A DNA stretch of 14,402 bases, taken from positions 1-14,402 of the forward strand of contig JAICHT010000059.1 of the NCBI GenBank assembly GCA_025924755.1. The letters are read 5' to 3'. Numbering within the stretch: position 1 is the stretch's first letter; each line of letters opens with the position of its first letter. Made by a program: the position numbers and the translations under genes. The notes below the pieces were generated by a model, which saw nothing but the letters and a program-made list of their open reading frames with translations, searched no databases and was not told the origin of the DNA. The DNA comes from Chitinophagaceae bacterium. GTDB lineage: Bacteria > Bacteroidota > Bacteroidia > Chitinophagales > Chitinophagaceae. Shown piece by piece: positions 1 through 7,795 of the stretch.

Positions 1-2447
1 AATGTAATACGCGAGGCTTGCAAAAGAGCCCGCTCTGCATAGGTATTCGGTGCTTTTTCGGCTACGGCTGCGTAACTTTCCAATGCATTTTTCCAGTCTT
101 TGCGATTGTTATAAATCTCCGCCCTGAAAAAATTGGCATTGATGGCATAAGAACCGGCCGGGAAGCGCTGTATATAATTATTGAAAGCCGTTAGGGCCGC
201 ATCCATATTGCCATTATCATATTGAATTTTAGCAGACGTATAGGTTAATGAATCTTCGGCATTTACCGATAGCGGTTTGCCTGCCTGCCGCATCATATCG
301 GCATATGCACCCGGATTTCCACTTTCTACATAAATTGTTTTAATATTATCCAATGCATCATCTGCCTCCGGCGAATTGGGATATTCCTGTATCAGCGTTT
401 GGTAATTGGTAATAGCTGCGCTGGTATTATTGAGATTGTAATATGCGACTCCTAAATTTAAATAAGCCCTTGGTTTTAAACTGCTGTTACTGGTAGCTTT
501 AATAATGTTCTCCAAATAAGGAATGGCTTCTCTAAAACGCTCATCGCCCAAATAAGTAAGTGCACTTTCCATATTAGCATCGGGCACTAATGATGACGCC
601 GGGAACTTGCGGGTAAGCGTGGTTAATAAATTAATTTTTTCGGCAGAACTGTTGATACCGGCTATCATTGCTTTTTGGTACGTAGCATAATCTTCCGCAG
701 CCCACGACATGCGGATCACATTATCATACATAGCTTTTGCCTGCGTATAATTGCGATTCATGAAGTAGGTGTCGGCAGTACGTACGTATGCATCCTGTGT
801 AAGCGGGTCAGCACTTAAGGACACGTTTTTGGCCAGCGGTTCAAAAAAAGTTTGCGCTACTTTATAATTTTCCTTTTTATAATAGCAATATCCCAGGTTG
901 TATTTTACATTAGTAGCATTTGCTTCGCCATTAGCAGGGGCACCGGCATTTAAGTATGCATAGTAATATTGAATCGCATCATCTAGACGATTGGTGCGAT
1001 AAGCTATTTCTCCCTTCCAGAAATTTAAAAATGGCAATACGGAGGCGTTGTTCGGATCTTTCAGCGCTTTATTTAACAAAGTGTCGGCCTCAGCCAGTTG
1101 TGCATCATTGATTAACTCGGTAGCACGTCCAAATAAAATGCGGGGATATAGTTTTTTGGTATTGGCTGACGGGTATTGAATATTATCCAGCAATGCCAAA
1201 GCATCCCGGTAATTGTTTGTGTTGGCTAAAGCACCTACCAATAAATCAGTTGCTTCATCTTTATAAGTAGAGTTCGGATAGTCATTTAAAAAAGAACGCA
1301 GGCTTTTCAGGGCCTCATCCTGGTAACCTAATTCATAGGAAAGCTTTGCATAATTAAATCGCGAAATTTCACGTTGCGATTTATCACTATTGTTAGCTGA
1401 ACTGAATAAGAAGGCATTACGGGCATTGGCTTTTTGGCCGGTACGTAAATAAGAATCGCCGAGCAAATACATAGCATCCTGGCTCAGCGAATCTTCTTTT
1501 CCGCTTAATTGCTTAAAACCTTCAATGGCTTTGTCTAATTGATTGCCCTGGTAATATGCATACGATAATTCGTACAAATCTTCGCGGCGTACTTTTTTTG
1601 ATTTTGCTACATAATCTTCCAGAAGCGGCAACGCTTTGGCATATTGCTTTTTCTCAAAATAGGCATGGCCCAGCAACTGCTTCAACTCCAGGTCGTAGTA
1701 TTGTGTTTTACCTTGCTTTAATTTGTTTTCAGCATATGCAATCGCTTTATCTTTATCGCCCTGCACATAATAAATCTGCGCCACATAATAAGGAACAATG
1801 GTTTCGTAGGCCGGTTGGTTTTCCACTACTTTAAAGCTTTTCAACGCATCGGCATAGTCACGGTCTTTAAATGCGATGAAGCCATAATAGTAATTGGCAT
1901 CTATATAGTTCGGGTCATCTTTAATCTGGCGAATGGCATCAAAAAGAGGTTTTGCTTTTGCAAATTGCTGCAGTGTAAAGTAAGAGTAACCCTGGTGAAA
2001 TTTCATATCGGCTATTTCACGGTTGCTCAGGTTGGCAATATTGGATTGTTCGTACAATTGCGCTGCATCGCTAAACTGCTGTTTACGAAAATCGTACTCG
2101 GCTAAATGATAATTCATCATCTGCACTCGTGCATTGTTTTTGGTAACGGTTGCATAATCTTTCGCATCCTGAAATCCTCTTCCTTCGTTTTGCTTCAGTT
2201 CACATACAATCGTATAATACTTAATTTCCTGCACGGCAATGGGCCGGTTTATTTCGTCGGTTTCTTTAATAGACTCCCGCAATTCTTGCAATATCGGGTA
2301 AGCCAGGTTGTATTGTTCTTTTTGAAAATATTCTTTGGCTAAATCTAATTTTTGTTGCGGGTTTTTTATATCAAGATTGTGGTTTTGCTGTGCAATGCTT
2401 AAGAAACCAACCAGGCAGAAACAAAGGAATAAACTACATTTCTTCAT
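1..2447 (-). CDS. Large exported tetratricopeptide-repeat (TPR) protein, 3' end outside window
   Basis: An uninterrupted frame of 815 codons runs from an ATG (complement of 2445-2447) through the left edge, so the protein exceeds 815 residues and its C-terminus is not seen. The N-terminus MKKCSLFLCFCLVGFLSIAQ looks like a Sec signal peptide cleaved after SIA or AQ. No lipobox cysteine follows, so a soluble periplasmic or secreted protein is more likely than a lipoprotein. The rest is a near-continuous array of 34-40-residue helical repeats with TPR spacing, for example YFQKEQYNLAYPILQEL near residue 40, AYFEKKQYAKALPLLEDYV near 280 and AYYNLNNTSAAITNYQTLI near 660. Linkers such as DYPNST and EYPNSPEADDALDNI resemble those of YbgF/BamD-type TPRs. 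Such proteins of roughly 1000 residues are common in Bacteroidota and act as protein-interaction scaffolds; the partner here is unknown. No catalytic domain is visible in this portion. Confidence 0.87.
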   Translation of the reverse strand, partial: MKKCSLFLCFCLVGFLSIAQQNHNLDIKNPQQKLDLAKEYFQKEQYNLAYPILQELRESIKETDEINRPIAVQEIKYYTIVCELKQNEGRGFQDAKDYATVTKNNARVQMMNYHLAEYDFRKQQFSDAAQLYEQSNIANLSNREIADMKFHQGYSYFTLQQFAKAKPLFDAIRQIKDDPNYIDANYYYGFIAFKDRDYADALKSFKVVENQPAYETIVPYYVAQIYYVQGDKDKAIAYAENKLKQGKTQYYDLELKQLLGHAYFEKKQYAKALPLLEDYVAKSKKVRREDLYELSYAYYQGNQLDKAIEGFKQLSGKEDSLSQDAMYLLGDSYLRTGQKANARNAFLFSSANNSDKSQREISRFNYAKLSYELGYQDEALKSLRSFLNDYPNSTYKDEATDLLVGALANTNNYRDALALLDNIQYPSANTKKLYPRILFGRATELINDAQLAEADTLLNKALKDPNNASVLPFLNFWKGEIAYRTNRLDDAIQYYYAYLNAGAPANGEANATNVKYNLGYCYYKKENYKVAQTFFEPLAKNVSLSADPLTQDAYVRTADTYFMNRNYTQAKAMYDNVIRMSWAAEDYATYQKAMIAGINSSAEKINLLTTLTRKFPASSLVPDANMESALTYLGDERFREAIPYLENIIKATSNSSLKPRAYLNLGVAYYNLNNTSAAITNYQTLIQEYPNSPEADDALDNIKTIYVESGNPGAYADMMRQAGKPLSVNAEDSLTYTSAKIQYDNGNMDAALTAFNNYIQRFPAGSYAINANFFRAEIYNNRKDWKNALESYAAVAEKAPNTYAERALLQASRIT

Positions 2448-2484
2448 ATTAACGTTCTTTAGCCATTTGGTGGGATAACGCTGT

Positions 2485-2515
2485 AAATATTACAATTATT
2501 TTACCCCCGGCCAAA
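2485..2515 (-). promoter_or_regulatory. Possible Bacteroidota-type promoter of the TPR gene
   Basis: Read on the minus strand, TTTG (complement of 2512-2515) is followed after 19 bases by TAATATTT (complement of 2485-2492). The spacing fits a -33/-7 Bacteroidota promoter, but the -7 box differs from TAnnTTTG at two places. It would give a leader of about 30 bases. Weak call. Confidence 0.25.
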
Positions 2516-2638
2516 CATCATTCCAAAGAAAGATTAAAAAGAGATAGGCCTATAAGGTTTAACAATATGTTGTTCAGCGATCCAACTATTAAATTTGAAT
2601 TTCTTTCTGTAAAATTGTGCTCTTTTACTTTACATCTT

Positions 2639-3049
2639 ATGAAAAAACTTTTTAGTACCTATTGTTCTGATGGAGCTTTCTCTTTTGCGATGCTGGTGTT
2701 GCGCCTGGGTGCCGGCATATTGCTAATGGTGAATCATGGCTTCGATAAGCTGATACATTTTTCATCAAAGGCACCACACTTTACCGATCCGTTTCATATC
2801 GGGTCTACGCCTTCCTTAGCAATGGTGGTATTTGCCGAATTCTTTTGCGCTGTTTTTGTGATCATGGGATTATTTACCCGCCTGGCCTGTGTGCCCATCA
2901 TCATTTCTTTAGCCGTGGCGTTGTTTTACGCCCATCATGGAAATGCTTTTAATATTGGCGAAAGTGCCGCCTTATTTTTAAGCTGTTTTATAGCTATTTT
3001 ATTTGCAGGTCCCGGCAATGCAAGCCTTGATCGTTTTGTAGGAAAGTAG
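2639..3049 (+). CDS. DoxX family membrane protein
   Basis: A 136-residue polytopic membrane protein with about four transmembrane segments. The first, after MKKLFSTYCSDGAFSFAM, contains the DoxX-like pattern LVLRLGAGILLMVNHGFDKL. Later segments cover residues of the type MVVFAEFFCAVFVIMGLFTR, then IIISLAVALFYAH, and a C-terminal helix before GPGNASLDRF. DoxX-family proteins are small inner-membrane proteins, related in fold to thiosulfate:quinone oxidoreductase subunits, and are linked to redox or envelope stress; the substrate here cannot be inferred. The frame is open to an ATG at 2567, but I place the start at 2639 because the family starts at MKKLF and the 24 upstream codons are A/T-rich and not family-like. 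It is divergent from the TPR gene and convergent with dacB 60 bp away. Confidence 0.85.
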   Translation: MKKLFSTYCSDGAFSFAMLVLRLGAGILLMVNHGFDKLIHFSSKAPHFTDPFHIGSTPSLAMVVFAEFFCAVFVIMGLFTRLACVPIIISLAVALFYAHHGNAFNIGESAALFLSCFIAILFAGPGNASLDRFVGK

Positions 3050-3109
3050 TAATGCAGGTAATTGATGTCAGATCATAATATATTGTACACGGATCATTAA
3101 TATTATATC

Positions 3110-4486
3110 TTATTTAAGTACATCCAATACTTTATACATTTTTTGCACCAGCGTAGATGAAGGTCCGTTATAGTTGTTCACCAAAAAAGAAAAAATATAG
3201 CTTTTGCCGCTTTTAGAAGTGTGATAACCTGCAAAGCCTTTTACATCGTGGATGGTACCACTTTTCATTTTCATATCATTGTACTCCGGAAGTGCATGAT
3301 AAAAGCTTTCAAACCAGGGTTGTTTTTGGGCATATTGCAATACCATAACCTGCGCATGTGTGGTAACACGGTTTAGCGGCGAAAGTCCTGAGCCGTCTAC
3401 TATATTAATTTCCGATGCACTAATACCTTTTGTTTTCCAGAAATCTTTCAGAACTGCCACACCGGTATCGGTAGCGCCTACTCCATTTTGCTGATAGCCT
3501 ATGGTTTTTAATAAAGCCTCTCCATACAGGTTAATACTTCTTTTCAAAAACCAATATATAATGCTATCCAACGGCGGTGATGTGATGGTATAAAAAGTTT
3601 TTCCGGGTTGGTTTTCCATAAGATGATTATAAGAAAGAGACTGCGAAAATGCAATATGGTTTTCCTGTAAAGCATGTTTCATAGCAGCAATAAAAAAGAC
3701 TTCTGGCTGCGGCATCGTAGCTGAAATGGTAAAGTGATTTTCATTCACCGGAATGGTTCCTCTTAAAATACCTTCAGTAGCATGTAGTGGATAATAAACA
3801 TAGGCATTATCGCCTGAACCTTTTGCCGCAGCTGTAAGCTGAGAAGTAAAAGTAATATCGGTTTCAGGGTCTGTATTTAAAATACGAACGGTATCGCCAA
3901 TAATGCTTCCAGATTTTAGGGCAATATCAAACTGGTTTTCTCTCCAGTTAAACTTTGCGGCACCGGCACCATAATAACTTCCGATATCCTGCCACAACCA
4001 GCCATCAGGTACAGTTCCATAGTTCCAGTTCCTATTGTCAATATCAATATGGCTGATGACAGTAATTGGCAATTTTTTTATGGCAGCTACTATGCCTTTT
4101 ATCACCTGTTGTTCTTTGGTTTGCTCCCACCTCCAGCTTCCCAATGTTGGGTCGCCACTTCCGGTTATTAGTATATTACCATCCTCCATTTTTCCCCTGT
4201 AACCAATAGTAGTTTTATAGGTAAAATTTTTTCTCAGCAACTCAAACGACGCCGTACTGGTAAAAAGCTTTTGGGTGGAGGCGGGTGCTAACCCAATAGT
4301 AGAAGATTTGTCAAAAATAACGGCATCCGTTTTGCCATCTACTACATAAAGCGATGCAAGCGCACTGTTTAACTGCGGGTCATTTTCAAATTGGGAATAA
4401 GCTGTTTTCAGCTTTTCCGTCACTGTTTGCGCATCAGCCTTTATACACCAAAAACAAATACAAAAAATTATCAACCTTTTTTTCAT
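3110..4486 (-). CDS. dacB: D-alanyl-D-alanine carboxypeptidase/endopeptidase (PBP4, peptidase S13)
   Basis: A 458-residue class C penicillin-binding protein that trims or opens peptidoglycan cross-links in the periplasm (DD-carboxypeptidase and DD-endopeptidase activity). A signal peptide of about 20 residues (MKKRLIIFCICFWCIKADAQ) precedes the mature enzyme. All three active-site motifs are present: SxxK as S70-T-Q-K73 in LAPASTQKLFTS, SxN as S317-I-N319, and KSG(T) at K408-S-G-T411. The family signature DGSGLSPLNR lies at 364-373. The long segment between SxxK and SxN is the insert typical of S13 enzymes, and the length is normal for the family. The gene is transcribed away from cinA across a 61-bp shared upstream region and is probably monocistronic. 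The gene name follows E. coli usage; physiological specificity is inferred from family. Confidence 0.93.
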   Translation of the reverse strand: MKKRLIIFCICFWCIKADAQTVTEKLKTAYSQFENDPQLNSALASLYVVDGKTDAVIFDKSSTIGLAPASTQKLFTSTASFELLRKNFTYKTTIGYRGKMEDGNILITGSGDPTLGSWRWEQTKEQQVIKGIVAAIKKLPITVISHIDIDNRNWNYGTVPDGWLWQDIGSYYGAGAAKFNWRENQFDIALKSGSIIGDTVRILNTDPETDITFTSQLTAAAKGSGDNAYVYYPLHATEGILRGTIPVNENHFTISATMPQPEVFFIAAMKHALQENHIAFSQSLSYNHLMENQPGKTFYTITSPPLDSIIYWFLKRSINLYGEALLKTIGYQQNGVGATDTGVAVLKDFWKTKGISASEINIVDGSGLSPLNRVTTHAQVMVLQYAQKQPWFESFYHALPEYNDMKMKSGTIHDVKGFAGYHTSKSGKSYIFSFLVNNYNGPSSTLVQKMYKVLDVLK

Positions 4487-4499
4487 ACGCCTTGTTACA

Positions 4500-4531
4500 T
4501 TGCATCTAAATTAGGCGTTGCAATATATTTA
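4500..4531 (+). promoter_or_regulatory. Probable cinA promoter (TTG-N21-TATATTTA)
   Basis: TTG at 4500-4502 and TATATTTA at 4524-4531 are separated by 21 bases, close to the Bacteroidota -33/-7 arrangement; the -7 box differs from TAnnTTTG only at its last base. Transcription would begin about 10 bases upstream of the GTG start. The boxes sit inside a 6-bp inverted repeat, ATTGCA at 4499-4504 and TGCAAT at 4519-4524, which could be an operator or chance. Confidence 0.4.
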
Positions 4532-4547
4532 CTAAAATCTTTTAATT

Positions 4548-5801
4548 GTGACACAAGCAACTATTATAACGATTGGGGATGAATTGCTGATAGGACAAAC
4601 CATTGATACCAACAGTGCATTTATTGCAAAAGAATTGAATGGCATCGGTATATGGGTAAAAAGAAGGCTTGCCATTGGCGATGTACAAGAAGAAATTTTG
4701 AACGCGTTGACTACAGAAAGCAAAGCCTGTGATGTGGTAATCATAACTGGGGGACTTGGGCCTACCGGCGATGATATTACAAAACAAGTTCTGGCGGAGT
4801 ATTTTAATGCAGAACTGAGGGTTGACGAGGGAGCGCTTCAAAATGTAAAAGACATTTTTTCTAAACTAAATCGTCCGTTAACCGAACGCAATAGTAAGCA
4901 AGCCGAAGTGCCGGATGCCTGCACGGTGTTACCTAATAAAACAGGTACAGCCCCGGGTATGTGGTTTGAAAAACAAGGGGTGATCTACGTTTCTTTGCCT
5001 GGCGTTCCGCACGAAATGGTGGGGCTAATGCAGGACAGTGTCATACCCAAATTAAAAGAACAATTAAAACTCCAGGCAATTGTACACAAAACGCTGCTTA
5101 CAGCCGGCCAGGGAGAATCTACCATAGCCGATGCACTAGCTGATTTTGAAAAGAACCTGCCGGAGCATATCAAGTTGGCCTATTTACCGGCGTATGGTAT
5201 GGTGCGGCTACGCCTCACCGGTAGAGGCGACAATATGCAGCTGCTGGAACAAGAAACAGCGCAGCAATTTGACCAATTAAAAGACCTGGTGAAGGATTGG
5301 ATGGTGATAGATAAAGATATGCCTTTAGAAGAAGTAGTAGGAAACTTATTGGTTGAAAAAAGCAAGTTTGTAGCTACGGCAGAAAGCTGCACCGGCGGTT
5401 ATATTGCCCATTTAATCACTGCAAAGTCCGGCGCCAGTACCAGCTTTAAGGGTAGCGTAGTTTGTTATGCCAATGAAGCCAAGGAAAATGTATTGGGCGT
5501 GGCGCACGGCACTATTATTAAATATGGCGCGGTAAGCGAAGAAACCATTATTGAGATGGCCAAGGGAATTGTGTATGTAATGAATGCCGACTATGCTATT
5601 GCTACTTCGGGTATTATGGGCCCAAAAGGCGGCACCCCCGAAAAGCCGGTGGGCACCGTATGGATAGCAGTAGCCAACAAAGAAAAAGTAGTATCCAAAA
5701 AATATGTTTTCCGCTTTGACAGGAAAAGAAATATTGAACAAACCGCACTTACTTCTTTGAATATGCTGCGCCAGTTTATTTTACAGGAAGAAAAGGAATA
5801 A
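4548..5801 (+). CDS. cinA: CinA family protein (nicotinamide-nucleotide amidohydrolase / competence-damage inducible)
   Basis: A 417-residue two-domain CinA. Residues about 4-170 form the molybdopterin-binding-like (MoaB/Mog fold, COG1058) domain, with IITIGDELLIGQTIDTNS at 6-23 and the signature GGLGPTGDDIT at 68-78. Residues about 255-415 form the PncC-type amidohydrolase domain, with the nucleophile motif ATAESCTGG (Ser280 region) and SGIMGPKGGTPEKPVGTVW at 354-372. PncC-type domains convert nicotinamide mononucleotide to nicotinic acid mononucleotide in NAD salvage; the N-terminal domain has been described in homologues as a pyrophosphatase. The start is a GTG at 4548: no ATG is available upstream in frame, and homologues begin within a few residues of this point. 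It is divergent from dacB. The downstream E2 gene has its own promoter-like box. Confidence 0.94.
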   Translation: MTQATIITIGDELLIGQTIDTNSAFIAKELNGIGIWVKRRLAIGDVQEEILNALTTESKACDVVIITGGLGPTGDDITKQVLAEYFNAELRVDEGALQNVKDIFSKLNRPLTERNSKQAEVPDACTVLPNKTGTAPGMWFEKQGVIYVSLPGVPHEMVGLMQDSVIPKLKEQLKLQAIVHKTLLTAGQGESTIADALADFEKNLPEHIKLAYLPAYGMVRLRLTGRGDNMQLLEQETAQQFDQLKDLVKDWMVIDKDMPLEEVVGNLLVEKSKFVATAESCTGGYIAHLITAKSGASTSFKGSVVCYANEAKENVLGVAHGTIIKYGAVSEETIIEMAKGIVYVMNADYAIATSGIMGPKGGTPEKPVGTVWIAVANKEKVVSKKYVFRFDRKRNIEQTALTSLNMLRQFILQEEKE

Positions 5802-5823
5802 AAATAACTTAAACTCCTTTGCG

Positions 5824-5831
5824 TATTTTTG
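5824..5831 (+). promoter_or_regulatory. -7 promoter box TATTTTTG of the E2 gene
   Basis: This is an exact match to the Bacteroidota -7 consensus TAnnTTTG, 46 bases upstream of the ATG at 5878. No good TTTG/TTG -33 box is seen at the expected distance, so it would rely on the -7 box. It suggests the E2 gene is transcribed independently of cinA. Confidence 0.45.
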
Positions 5832-5877
5832 ACCGTTGGCTTTTTGAAATGAACCTGTAATAAAATCGTATATACTA

Positions 5878-7212
5878 ATGGCGACAGTAGACCTGGTAAT
5901 GCCTAAATTAGGCGAAAGTATAATGGAAGCAACCATTTTAAAATGGCATAAGAAAAAGGGTGACACTATTACTATGGATGAAACCCTTTTAGAAATAGCA
6001 ACCGATAAAGTAGATAGTGAAGTGCCGTCTACCGCCGAAGGTATTGTGGATGAAATATTGTTTAATGAAAATGATGTGGTTTCCATTGGTACGGTTATCG
6101 CCCGTATTAAAACCAGTGCTGATGCGCCTGCTTCGCAGCCAGCCACCCCTTCTCCGGCGCCAGTATCCTATACTGTTCCATCACCTCAGGAGCAGCAACA
6201 TGCCAGGCACGATGCTGCTGTTACTCCTGCCGCTGCTTCCACAAATAACCGGTTCTATTCGCCGCTTGTACTAAATATTGCGGCCCAGGAAGGCGTCAGC
6301 TTAACCGAATTGGAAAACATTGCCGGAACGGGTAATGAAGGCCGGGTGACAAAAAGAGATATCCTGCAATATGTAAGCGACAAGAAAAACCGGAAAGCAC
6401 AAGGTTCGCAAATGCCGGTTCATAGCCAGCAGGAAAAGCCACAGGTTCAGGAAGCATCTATGCCACCAGCAATCAACCGGCAACCTACGACTACCCATTC
6501 CGGGAATGTGGAAATAATAGAAATGGACCGCATGCGCAAACTCATTGCAGACCATATGGTGCGCAGCAAACATATCAGTCCGCATGTAACTTCTTTTACA
6601 GAAGCTGATGTAACCAACCTGGTACAGTGGCGTGAAAAAACAAAAAAAGAATTTGAAAAACAGGAAGGTACCAAAATAACATTTACGCCACTTTTCATTG
6701 AGGCTATTGTCCGGTGTATTAAAAAATTTCCCATCATTAATAGTTCGGTGGATGGCGATAAGATCATTATTAAAAAAGACATCAATATTGGTATGGCAGC
6801 AGCTTTGCCCAATGGCAACCTGATTGTTCCGATTATTAAAAATGCCGACCAATTGAATTTAGTGGGTCTGGCCAAACAGGTAAATACCTTGGCCGAAAAT
6901 GCCCGCAACAGTAAATTGAAACCCGAAGATACACAAGGGGGCACTTTTACATTAACCAACGTAGGTACGTTTGGCAGTTTAATGGGCACACCCATTATCA
7001 ACCAGCCACAAGTAGCCATATTAGCAGTAGGTGCTATAAAAAAGCGGCCGGTTGTAATAGAATCGCCGCACGGCGATAGCATTGCTATCCGGCACATGAT
7101 GTATTTGTCTATGAGCTACGATCACCGGATAGTAGATGGCAGTATTGGCGCTACATTTTTAACGGCAGTGGCTAATGAATTGGAAAACTTTGACATCAAC
7201 AGAGCCATATAA
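5878..7212 (+). CDS. 2-oxo acid dehydrogenase complex E2 (dihydrolipoamide acyltransferase)
   Basis: A 444-residue E2 subunit that transfers an acyl group from its lipoyl arm to CoA in a 2-oxo acid dehydrogenase complex. The order is standard. A lipoyl domain covers residues 3-78, with lipoylated Lys44 in EIATDKVDSEV. A Pro/Ala/Gln-rich linker follows at about 80-122. The E3/E1-binding domain is at 125-166 (FYSPLVLNIAAQEGVSL then GNEGRVTKRDIL). A second linker leads to the catalytic domain from about 211, with active-site motif DHRIVDG at 415-421 (His416, Asp420). A single lipoyl domain and the N-terminus LVMPKLGESIMEATILKW resemble Bacteroidota E2s usually annotated as branched-chain or pyruvate type; the substrate cannot be fixed from sequence alone. 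No E1 or E3 gene is in the window, so partners must be encoded elsewhere. Confidence 0.93.
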   Translation: MATVDLVMPKLGESIMEATILKWHKKKGDTITMDETLLEIATDKVDSEVPSTAEGIVDEILFNENDVVSIGTVIARIKTSADAPASQPATPSPAPVSYTVPSPQEQQHARHDAAVTPAAASTNNRFYSPLVLNIAAQEGVSLTELENIAGTGNEGRVTKRDILQYVSDKKNRKAQGSQMPVHSQQEKPQVQEASMPPAINRQPTTTHSGNVEIIEMDRMRKLIADHMVRSKHISPHVTSFTEADVTNLVQWREKTKKEFEKQEGTKITFTPLFIEAIVRCIKKFPIINSSVDGDKIIIKKDINIGMAAALPNGNLIVPIIKNADQLNLVGLAKQVNTLAENARNSKLKPEDTQGGTFTLTNVGTFGSLMGTPIINQPQVAILAVGAIKKRPVVIESPHGDSIAIRHMMYLSMSYDHRIVDGSIGATFLTAVANELENFDINRAI

Positions 7213-7293
7213 ACTGCTTTATACCTGTTATTTTCATACTACAAAGACTTGTTGTGTCTGTTTATTGCACTACAAATTATTGTACTTGTAACT

Positions 7294-7301
7294 TATCTTT
7301 G
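7294..7301 (+). promoter_or_regulatory. -7 promoter box TATCTTTG of the 77-residue gene
   Basis: This exact TAnnTTTG match lies 15 bases before the ATG at 7316, giving a very short leader. TTGCA at 7265-7269 is 26 bases upstream of it, longer than usual; with that same TTG, an overlapping alternative -7 box (TAACTTAT, 7289-7296) has a 21-base spacer. Either reading places a dedicated promoter here. Confidence 0.5.
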
Positions 7302-7315
7302 TATAAACCTCATTT

Positions 7316-7549
7316 ATGAAAAAAAGTTATCCATTGCATTTTACTTTAGAAGATGGTACCAAGGTTGAGGTTAACAAAACGGGTGCAGATACGTATGACT
7401 TTACTTTGAACATGCCGGCAGGCCGTACAGAGCATTTTACATTTGTTGATGAAGGAAAGCCTTTTGCTGAAGTGGAAGATTCTTTAGAAGATTTCGATCA
7501 GTTGGACGCCCTTCGTACCTTCTGGCTGGAAAGGCAAAGTATTGAATAA
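7316..7549 (+). CDS. Small acidic protein of unknown function, 77 residues
   Basis: I do not recognise a named family. The product starts MKKSYPLHFTLEDGTKVEV and has no signal peptide or transmembrane segment, so it is probably cytoplasmic. It is acidic: about 17 Asp/Glu against 8 Lys/Arg. The first half alternates polar and hydrophobic residues (HFTLEDGTKVEVNKTG, then YDFTLNMPAG), suggesting a small beta sheet. The second half, from EVEDSLEDFDQLDALRTFWLER, looks like a helix. It sits alone between the E2 gene and the membrane acyltransferase, with an exact -7 box just upstream of its ATG. The codons resemble those of neighbouring genes and the frame has no competing open frame, so I believe it is translated. 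Similar short proteins are, from memory, common in Chitinophagaceae as conserved hypotheticals; I cannot verify this here. Confidence 0.75.
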   Translation: MKKSYPLHFTLEDGTKVEVNKTGADTYDFTLNMPAGRTEHFTFVDEGKPFAEVEDSLEDFDQLDALRTFWLERQSIE

Positions 7550-7577
7550 GTATAAGTATATCCGCTGCCAAAACCAA

Positions 7578-7660
7578 AGCCAGTTTGATTACTGGTTACT
7601 ATATGCTTATCATACCTACTGCAGATGATTAGTTATAGGGCGCTAGCCTACCAGCATATG
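7578..7660. other. Cluster of inverted repeats, possible structured RNA
   Basis: This lies in the 246-bp gap after the 77-residue gene. A hairpin pairs AGCCAGT (7578-7584) with ACTGGTT (7591-7597), with a TTGATT loop and one G-T wobble. A perfect 7-bp pair, ATATGCT (7601-7607) with AGCATAT (7653-7659), encloses ATCAT/ATGAT (7609-7613 with 7625-7629) and TAGG/CCTA (7636-7639 with 7647-7650). The set is consistent with a hairpin beside a branched stem. No U-run follows, so it is not a standard terminator. The rest of the gap to 7735 shows nothing I recognise. Confidence 0.25.
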
Positions 7661-7734
7661 TTCGCTTTTACTAAATAAAAATCCGTTGCTGCTGAAACAC
7701 AAGCTACTCCAACCACTTTAATTCTGAATAATAC

Positions 7735-7766
7735 TTGCAATAGCCATCAGTAATCCTATAACTTTA
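7735..7766 (+). promoter_or_regulatory. Probable promoter of the DUF1624 gene (TTG-N21-TAACTTTA)
   Basis: TTG at 7735-7737 (within TTGCAA) and TAACTTTA at 7759-7766 are separated by 21 bases, the same spacing as the cinA promoter. The -7 box differs from TAnnTTTG only at the last base. The leader to the ATG at 7796 would be about 23 bases. Confidence 0.42.
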
Positions 7767-7795
7767 TAAAGGATCATTTATCAGCACTCCTACAC

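Noticed and set aside
1556..2342. Three open plus-strand frames of 78-96 codons
   Set aside because: They lie entirely antisense to the long TPR gene, which has a signal peptide and repeats; the products show no domain or promoter of their own.
2567..2638. Longer start for the DoxX protein adding 24 residues
   Set aside because: The family's usual start is MKKLF at 2639 and the extra stretch is A/T-rich; it more likely holds the promoter.
3075..3106. A/T-only inverted repeat (3075-3081 with 3100-3106) between the DoxX and dacB genes
   Set aside because: The 7-bp stem has no G-C pair and no U-run follows in either direction, so it is not a credible terminator.
6301..7097. Minus-strand open frames up to 216 codons inside the E2 gene
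   Set aside because: Antisense to a protein with complete E2 motifs; the translations are Cys/Phe/Ile-rich without recognisable domain and have no upstream signals.
7550..7795. Possible tRNA or known riboswitch in the gap after the 77-residue gene
   Set aside because: No cloverleaf, T-loop or known riboswitch core was recognised; only the inverted repeats reported separately.
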